From: Fen-1231 sp035286465
Lineage (GTDB): Bacteria; Gemmatimonadota; Gemmatimonadetes; Gemmatimonadales; Gemmatimonadaceae
Length of the DNA: 64,000 bases
Direction of reading: 5' to 3'
NCBI GenBank assembly: GCA_035286465.1
Contig: DATEDF010000055.1
Span: 20,139 to 84,138, forward strand
Shown here: in pieces, positions 60,072 to 64,000 of the stretch
Layout: the number at the start of each line of letters is the position of its first letter
Numbering within the stretch: the first letter of the stretch is position 1
The notes under the pieces: generated by a model
The model's database searches: none
Seen by the model: only the letters and a program-made list of their open reading frames with translations
What the model was told of the DNA's origin: nothing
Position numbers and translations under genes: made by a program

Positions 60072-60665
60072 GTGAGCACCGCCGCGGCACCCGACCGATC
60101 GGTGCGCGCCTTTCCCGTCGCCGCGGTCATCGTCGGCGCGGGCGCGGGCAGGCGTTTCGGCGGGCCCAAGGCGATCGCCACCTTGAGCGACGGCCGCCGC
60201 TTTCTCGACGCGGTCTCCGAGACCGCGATGCACGCGGGGCTCGACCCGATCGTGGCCGTCCTCCCGCCGGGGGTCGCGGCGTTCCCGAGTGTGCGCGTCG
60301 TGGTCAATCCGGACCCGGAGAGTGAGCAGATTGTGAGCGTCCGGTTCGGCCTCGCGCAACTCACGAGCGCACCCGTGATCGCGGCGATGATCTGGCCCGT
60401 GGACCATCCGTTGGTCGAGCTCGAGAGCGTGCTCGCCGTGCTCGACGGCGCGCGCCGCACGAACGCGCCCATCGCCGTGCCCGTTCACGAGGGGCGTCGC
60501 GGGCACCCGACGTTCTTCCACCGCGACGTCTGGCGCGAGCTGATGACGGTCGCCGACGGCGGAGCGCGCGCGGTGCTGCGGACCGGTCGGGAGCGCGTGT
60601 GCGAAGTGGAGGTGCCCGACCGCGGCGTGATCCGCGGCATCAACACCCGCGAGGACCTCGACTAG
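60072..60665 (+). CDS. mocA: MobA/MocA-like nucleotidyltransferase (molybdenum cofactor cytidylyl- or guanylyltransferase)
   Basis: 197 residues. NTP-binding GAGAGRRFGGPKA at 22-34; later WPVDHPLV and HEGRRGHPTFF, both typical of MocA-like enzymes that make the dinucleotide form of Moco for xanthine-dehydrogenase-family enzymes. GTG start. Following the FAD subunit, it likely serves the same enzyme. Overlaps the convergent CocE gene by 4 bases. Confidence 0.88.
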   Translation: MSTAAAPDRSVRAFPVAAVIVGAGAGRRFGGPKAIATLSDGRRFLDAVSETAMHAGLDPIVAVLPPGVAAFPSVRVVVNPDPESEQIVSVRFGLAQLTSAPVIAAMIWPVDHPLVELESVLAVLDGARRTNAPIAVPVHEGRRGHPTFFHRDVWRELMTVADGGARAVLRTGRERVCEVEVPDRGVIRGINTREDLD

Positions 60666-62530
60666 GGCGTGACCGTACTGATCTCCACACGCGATGCCGC
60701 CGCCGGCGTCCGCCAGATCCGGTGCGTCTGCGCCTTGTAGTCCGTCGCCCTCGCCTCGAAGATGTTCGGTACCCAAGTCTGCGGATTCCGGTCAATGATC
60801 GGGAACCAGGTGCTCTGCACCTGCACCTGGATCTTGTGCCCCTTCTGGAAGCGATAGCTCTGCGTGTGGAGGTCAATCGTCACCGGCGTCACCCGGCCCG
60901 GCACCATCGGCTCCGGCTTCTCGAAAGAGTTCCGGAAGCGCGCACGAAACACGTCGTTCGCGACCATCAACTGGTAGCCGCCGAGTTTGTAATCGGGCGG
61001 GTAGTCCTCGGGGTAGACGTCAATGAGCTTCACGACGAAGTCCGCGTCCTGCCCCGTCGTGCTCGCGAAGAGCTTCGCCGTGATGTCGCCGGCCACAACC
61101 ACGTCCTCGGCGAGCGGCGCGGTCTCCCAGCTCAGCACGTCGGGGCGGTCGGCGACGAATCGCTGGTCCTCGAGCAGCCAGACGGGCCACCCCGAGCCTT
61201 TCTCATAGTACGTCGGCTCGATCGGCCGCCGGCGATACGGCACCGGTTTCGCGGGGTCGCTCACGTAGCTGTCGAATCCGCCGCCGTCGCCCGGCGTGGA
61301 GCCGCCGGCGGGCGGTGGCTCGAACGACAGCCGTCCGTTCGCGTGAAAATGGAGTGAGCGGGTCGTCGCTTCCCTGGGCGGCCACGCGTCGAACGTGCGC
61401 CACCTGTTGCTCCCCGCCTCGAAGACCGTCGCCTCGGGCTGCACGAGCGAGCCCTTGTCCTTCAGATGAAAAGCGAAGAAGGGCACCTCGATCTTCGCGC
61501 GGAAGTGCTCGCCCGTGGGCGACCCGAAATCAATGTTGCCGAGCTTCTGCCCCGGCCCGCCGCTCCAACTGCCGTGCCGCCACGGGCCCACCACGAGGAA
61601 GTTGTTGGACTTCGCGTCGTGCTTCTCCAGCTCGCGATAGATCAGGAGCGGCCCGTAGAAGTCCTCCTGGTCCCACCATCCCGCGACGTTGAGCGTCGGC
61701 ACCGTCACGCGTCTGAGATACGGCTTCATCGCCTGCCGCTGCCAGAACGCGTCGTAGTCGGGATGCAGCCGGAAGTCGTCCCACGTCGGGAGCTTCCTCT
61801 CCTTGAGGTACTTCGTCTGCACGGTCGAAAGCGGACCGAGCGCGAGGTACCACTCGTACGTGTCGTACCGGTCGAAGGTGAAGTTGCTGTTCTCCTTCGA
61901 CGCCTCGGTGAGAAAGGCGTACTCGAAGCCGTAGCTCAGGCGGAACGCGCCGTTGTGGTGGAAGTCGTCGCCCAAGAACATGTCGGCGGGCGAGGCCTGT
62001 GGGCTCACCGCCTTGAGCGCGGGATGCGGATCGAGCATCGCCATCGCGGTCGTCCACCCGGGGTAGCTCACGCCGAGCATGCCGATGCGTCCGTTGTTCC
62101 CCGGCACGTTCGTGATCAGCCACTCCATCATGTCGTACGCGTCGGTGCTCTCGTCGAAGGCCTTTGCGCCCGCGTCCACGGGACGCGGCGGGCGCTGCAT
62201 CACGAAGGTGCCTTCGGAGCCATAACGGCCCCGGATGTCCTGGAACGCGAAGATGAACCCCTCGTCCACGAACTCTTTCCAGGCGCGCGAGATCGGGAAG
62301 TTGGGACCGGGGACGCCGTAGGGCGTGCGCACGACGAGAATGGGAAGCGTGCCGCTCTGGACCTTCGGCGTGAAGATCACGGTGTGGAGTCGCACGCCGT
62401 CGCGTGTCGCCACCATCGCCTCCGTGAACGTGAAGGCGGGATCGGGAGTGGGCGTGCCTTGCGCCCGCGCCGTGGCGAGCGAAGCAGTCGCGCAGATGAG
62501 GAGAGGTACGGCGCGGAGAGCGAGGCGCAT
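60662..62530 (-). CDS. secreted CocE/NonD-family hydrolase
   Basis: 622 residues. Signal peptide of about 23 residues (ending ARAQ), which fixes ATG 62530. X-Pro dipeptidyl-peptidase S15-like domain: QDIRGRYGSEG, nucleophile GVSYPG with Ser155, FLVVGPWRHGSW with the catalytic His, and a C-terminal jelly-roll (VVVAGDITAKLFASTTGQDADFV). Cleaves esters or amides; alpha-amino-acid ester hydrolases and acylases share this fold. The substrate is unknown. Confidence 0.92.
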   Translation of the reverse strand: MRLALRAVPLLICATASLATARAQGTPTPDPAFTFTEAMVATRDGVRLHTVIFTPKVQSGTLPILVVRTPYGVPGPNFPISRAWKEFVDEGFIFAFQDIRGRYGSEGTFVMQRPPRPVDAGAKAFDESTDAYDMMEWLITNVPGNNGRIGMLGVSYPGWTTAMAMLDPHPALKAVSPQASPADMFLGDDFHHNGAFRLSYGFEYAFLTEASKENSNFTFDRYDTYEWYLALGPLSTVQTKYLKERKLPTWDDFRLHPDYDAFWQRQAMKPYLRRVTVPTLNVAGWWDQEDFYGPLLIYRELEKHDAKSNNFLVVGPWRHGSWSGGPGQKLGNIDFGSPTGEHFRAKIEVPFFAFHLKDKGSLVQPEATVFEAGSNRWRTFDAWPPREATTRSLHFHANGRLSFEPPPAGGSTPGDGGGFDSYVSDPAKPVPYRRRPIEPTYYEKGSGWPVWLLEDQRFVADRPDVLSWETAPLAEDVVVAGDITAKLFASTTGQDADFVVKLIDVYPEDYPPDYKLGGYQLMVANDVFRARFRNSFEKPEPMVPGRVTPVTIDLHTQSYRFQKGHKIQVQVQSTWFPIIDRNPQTWVPNIFEARATDYKAQTHRIWRTPAAASRVEISTVTP

Positions 62531-62746
62531 GGCGAAATGCTCCGGAGCGGGCGGAATCGTGGTCAGGGAGCGGACGATAACCACGGCAAGCGTAGCCCGC
62601 TCTCGACTTCTGCACAATCACGCGCGCTCCAGGGCCCCGTCGCAGGCCCCGTCGCACAGCGGAAGCGGGCGACACAGAGCTCGAAACTCCAAACCCTCGC
62701 CTCCGTAGGAGTGTCGAAACGCTGCCTTTCCTCACGGAGTGATTCG

Positions 62747-63865
62747 ATGATGCGCCCCCGCCTCGCCGCGCTGATGTCCGCGAGCGCGCTCGCGCTCTCC
62801 ACGCTCGGCGCCCAGCAGTCGTCACGCGACTCACACTCGCCACGCGCGCCGGTCTCGATCGGGAACTACCCGAACGTCGCCGGGCTCCGCCTCAACTTCC
62901 GCGACCGGGATCTCGAGCGCGTGCGCGGCGTGAACGTCACCGTGTGGTCGGCGTACGCGCCGGCGACCGGAGTGGTCAAGGGGATGGCGCTCGGGCTTCC
63001 CGTCACCGACGCCGGGTCCATCGAGGGGTTCGGCACGGGGCTCTTCGGTGTCGGCGCCTCCGACCAGCTGCGCGGGATCTTTCTCGCGCCCATCGGCGCC
63101 GGCTCCGGCGGGCGCGTGCGGGGCATCGTGATCGGCGGCGTCGGCGCGGGCGCGGGCGGCGACCTCGATGGACTGTTCCTGGGCGGAGTCGGCGCGGGCG
63201 CGGGCGGGGATGCGCGAGGGATTCTCGTCGGCGGCGTCGGGGCGGGCGTGGGCGGCAACTTCACAGGCGTCGCTTTTGGCGGCGTCGGCGTGGGCGCCGG
63301 AGGGCGTGCGAAGGGGTTGTTCGTGGGTGGCGTCGGGGCGGGGGCCGGCGGTTCGATGAAGGGCGTCGCCGTCGGCGGGGTGGGCGTGGGTGCCGGAGGC
63401 GACGTGACCGGCATCGCGGTGGGCGGCGTCGGCACGGGTGCCGGAGGCAACTTCAAGGGGATCGCCCTGGGCGGCGTTGGTGCGGGAGCCGGCGGGCGAC
63501 TGACGGGCTTCGCGCTGGGCGGCGTGGGCGTAGGGGCGGGCGAACGGATTCACGGGGTCGCCATCGGCGGCGTCGGCGTCGGCGCGCCGCGGCTCGACGG
63601 CGCGTTCGCGGCGCTTGCCGTGGGCGGGCGCGATGTGCACGCACTGGTGATCGCCCCGGCGTACTTCAAGGTCGAGCGGGAGGGGAGCTTCCGGGGTGCG
63701 TCAGTGAGCGCGGTGAACTATGTGCGCGGCTCGCAGACAGGACTCACGCTTGGTGTCGTGAACTACGCGCGGACCGTCCACGGCGTGCAGCTCGGGCTGA
63801 TCAACGTCATTGCGGACAACGGCGCGCACCGGTTTCTCCCTCTCATCAACTGGGGCACGCGCTAG
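62747..63865 (+). CDS. exported protein built of 16-residue Gly-rich repeats
   Basis: 372 residues. Ribosome-binding site GGAG (62736-62739) before ATG 62747; signal peptide of about 22 residues (ALSTLGAQQ). After a 70-residue beta-rich lead, residues 94-285 are twelve consecutive 16-residue units of the form G-h-x-h-GGVG-x-G-x-GG-xxx. The last 90 residues (VSAVNYVRG, LTLGVVNYA, VQLGLINVI) resemble the repeats of LA_2272-type surface proteins. The regular spacing suggests a beta-solenoid on the cell surface. Function unknown. Confidence 0.85.
   Translation: MMRPRLAALMSASALALSTLGAQQSSRDSHSPRAPVSIGNYPNVAGLRLNFRDRDLERVRGVNVTVWSAYAPATGVVKGMALGLPVTDAGSIEGFGTGLFGVGASDQLRGIFLAPIGAGSGGRVRGIVIGGVGAGAGGDLDGLFLGGVGAGAGGDARGILVGGVGAGVGGNFTGVAFGGVGVGAGGRAKGLFVGGVGAGAGGSMKGVAVGGVGVGAGGDVTGIAVGGVGTGAGGNFKGIALGGVGAGAGGRLTGFALGGVGVGAGERIHGVAIGGVGVGAPRLDGAFAALAVGGRDVHALVIAPAYFKVEREGSFRGASVSAVNYVRGSQTGLTLGVVNYARTVHGVQLGLINVIADNGAHRFLPLINWGTR
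63026..63601 (+). repeat. 48-bp coding repeat, about twelve units
   Basis: Encodes the 16-residue units of the surface protein. GGCGGCGTCGGCGC-like cores recur at 48-base intervals with silent variation, so the repeat is old or under selection at the protein level. Confidence 0.85.
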
Positions 63866-63871
63866 TCCTCA

Positions 63872-63928
63872 GTGACATAAGTATGGTAACGTATTCTCTG
63901 GACTTCGCGACCGCGGGGTGACATACTT
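63872..63928. other. short repeats near a probable IS end
   Basis: GTGACATA occurs at 63872-63879 and 63918-63925, and AAGTATG (63879-63885) is the reverse complement of most of CATACTT (63922-63928). A+T-rich compared with the flanks; probably the left end of the IS element whose transposase starts at 63948. The exact terminus cannot be fixed. Confidence 0.35.
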
Positions 63929-63947
63929 CCTCCACCCGGAGGGAGCC

Positions 63948-64000
63948 ATGCCGCGAGCGAGCCCGTTCGTGATTCGGTTGTCGCGCTTCGAGCGCGAGGT
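63948..64000 (+). mobile_element. start of a transposase gene, IS630-like (truncated by window edge)
   Basis: ATG 63948 with GGAGG 4-8 bases upstream. The 17 visible residues, MPRASPFVIRLSRFERE, resemble the first helix of IS630-family transposases. Only this N-terminal stub is in the window. Confidence 0.5.

Noticed and set aside
63026..63601. Possible CRISPR array (48-bp periodic sequence)
   Set aside because: The periodicity is in frame and encodes a regular 16-residue protein repeat; no spacers.
1..64000. tRNA or rRNA genes
   Set aside because: No cloverleaf with CCA-end context or conserved rRNA segment was recognised by eye; a covariance-model scan would decide.

Overview
The window is very G+C-rich, gene-dense DNA. 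Its family content (orphan MacB-like ADOP permease, fused E1 alpha/beta dehydrogenase, M14 and M16 zinc peptidases, CocE and esterase-D hydrolases, many signal peptides ending in A-Q-like cleavage sites) suggests a free-living heterotrophic bacterium of the Gemmatimonadota or a close relative. That assignment is inference from gene content; no rRNA or tRNA gene was recognised.

Layout. 1-3.4 kb: 5' part of thpR, a small membrane protein and a fused branched-chain 2-oxoacid dehydrogenase E1. 3.4-8.1 kb (minus): [2Fe-2S] thioredoxin-like protein, two small unknowns, YtcJ-like amidohydrolase, PAS-GGDEF-EAL protein. 8.3-12 kb (plus): M16 peptidase, CsaA-like protein, OsmC. 12-17.5 kb: moaB, secreted esterase, pdxH, ADOP permease. 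17.6-25.2 kb (minus): a tightly overlapping run fadA - fadJ - M14 peptidase - unknown - rsgA - TPR protein. 25.3-34.2 kb: glpD, greA with an attenuator-like leader, MBL hydrolase, deoxyhypusine-synthase-like protein, LOG protein, acyltransferase, queG, matrixin protease. 34.3-38.8 kb: sigma - anti-sigma - double-PDZ operon, serine hydrolase, SufT-like protein. 38.9-44.1 kb: RNase D, alpha/beta hydrolase, FdxA ferredoxin, and the Fe-S and Mo subunits of a xanthine-dehydrogenase-family enzyme.

44.15-52.5 kb is an accessory island. Its first half is visibly poorer in G+C than the surroundings. It holds an AlbA_2/ATPase-fold/winged-helix regulator behind a strong promoter with an overlapping inverted repeat, a candidate 73-residue ORF, an ABC-ATPase plus TOPRIM protein (OLD- or fused-PARIS-like), and a type III restriction-modification pair (mod, res). 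Start/stop overlaps couple the ATPase to mod. I propose an augmented type III R-M defence system in which the ATPase-TOPRIM protein may be a back-up effector or guard.

52.5-64 kb: secreted serine hydrolase, M23 lipoprotein with an antisense tail, thioredoxin-like protein, a Fic-fold winged-helix protein lacking the catalytic motif and divergent from a ChaN-like gene, a lipoprotein, the FAD subunit of the Mo-hydroxylase with mocA (15 kb from its likely partners), CocE hydrolase, a striking protein built of 16-residue Gly-rich repeats, and the start of an IS630-like transposase at the right edge.

Two general patterns recur. Many gene junctions overlap as ATGA or GTGA. Several genes lack a ribosome-binding site but carry a TANNNT hexamer 6-7 nt before the start codon, suggesting leaderless transcripts. 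Short tandem repeats repeatedly sit at gene ends and starts.
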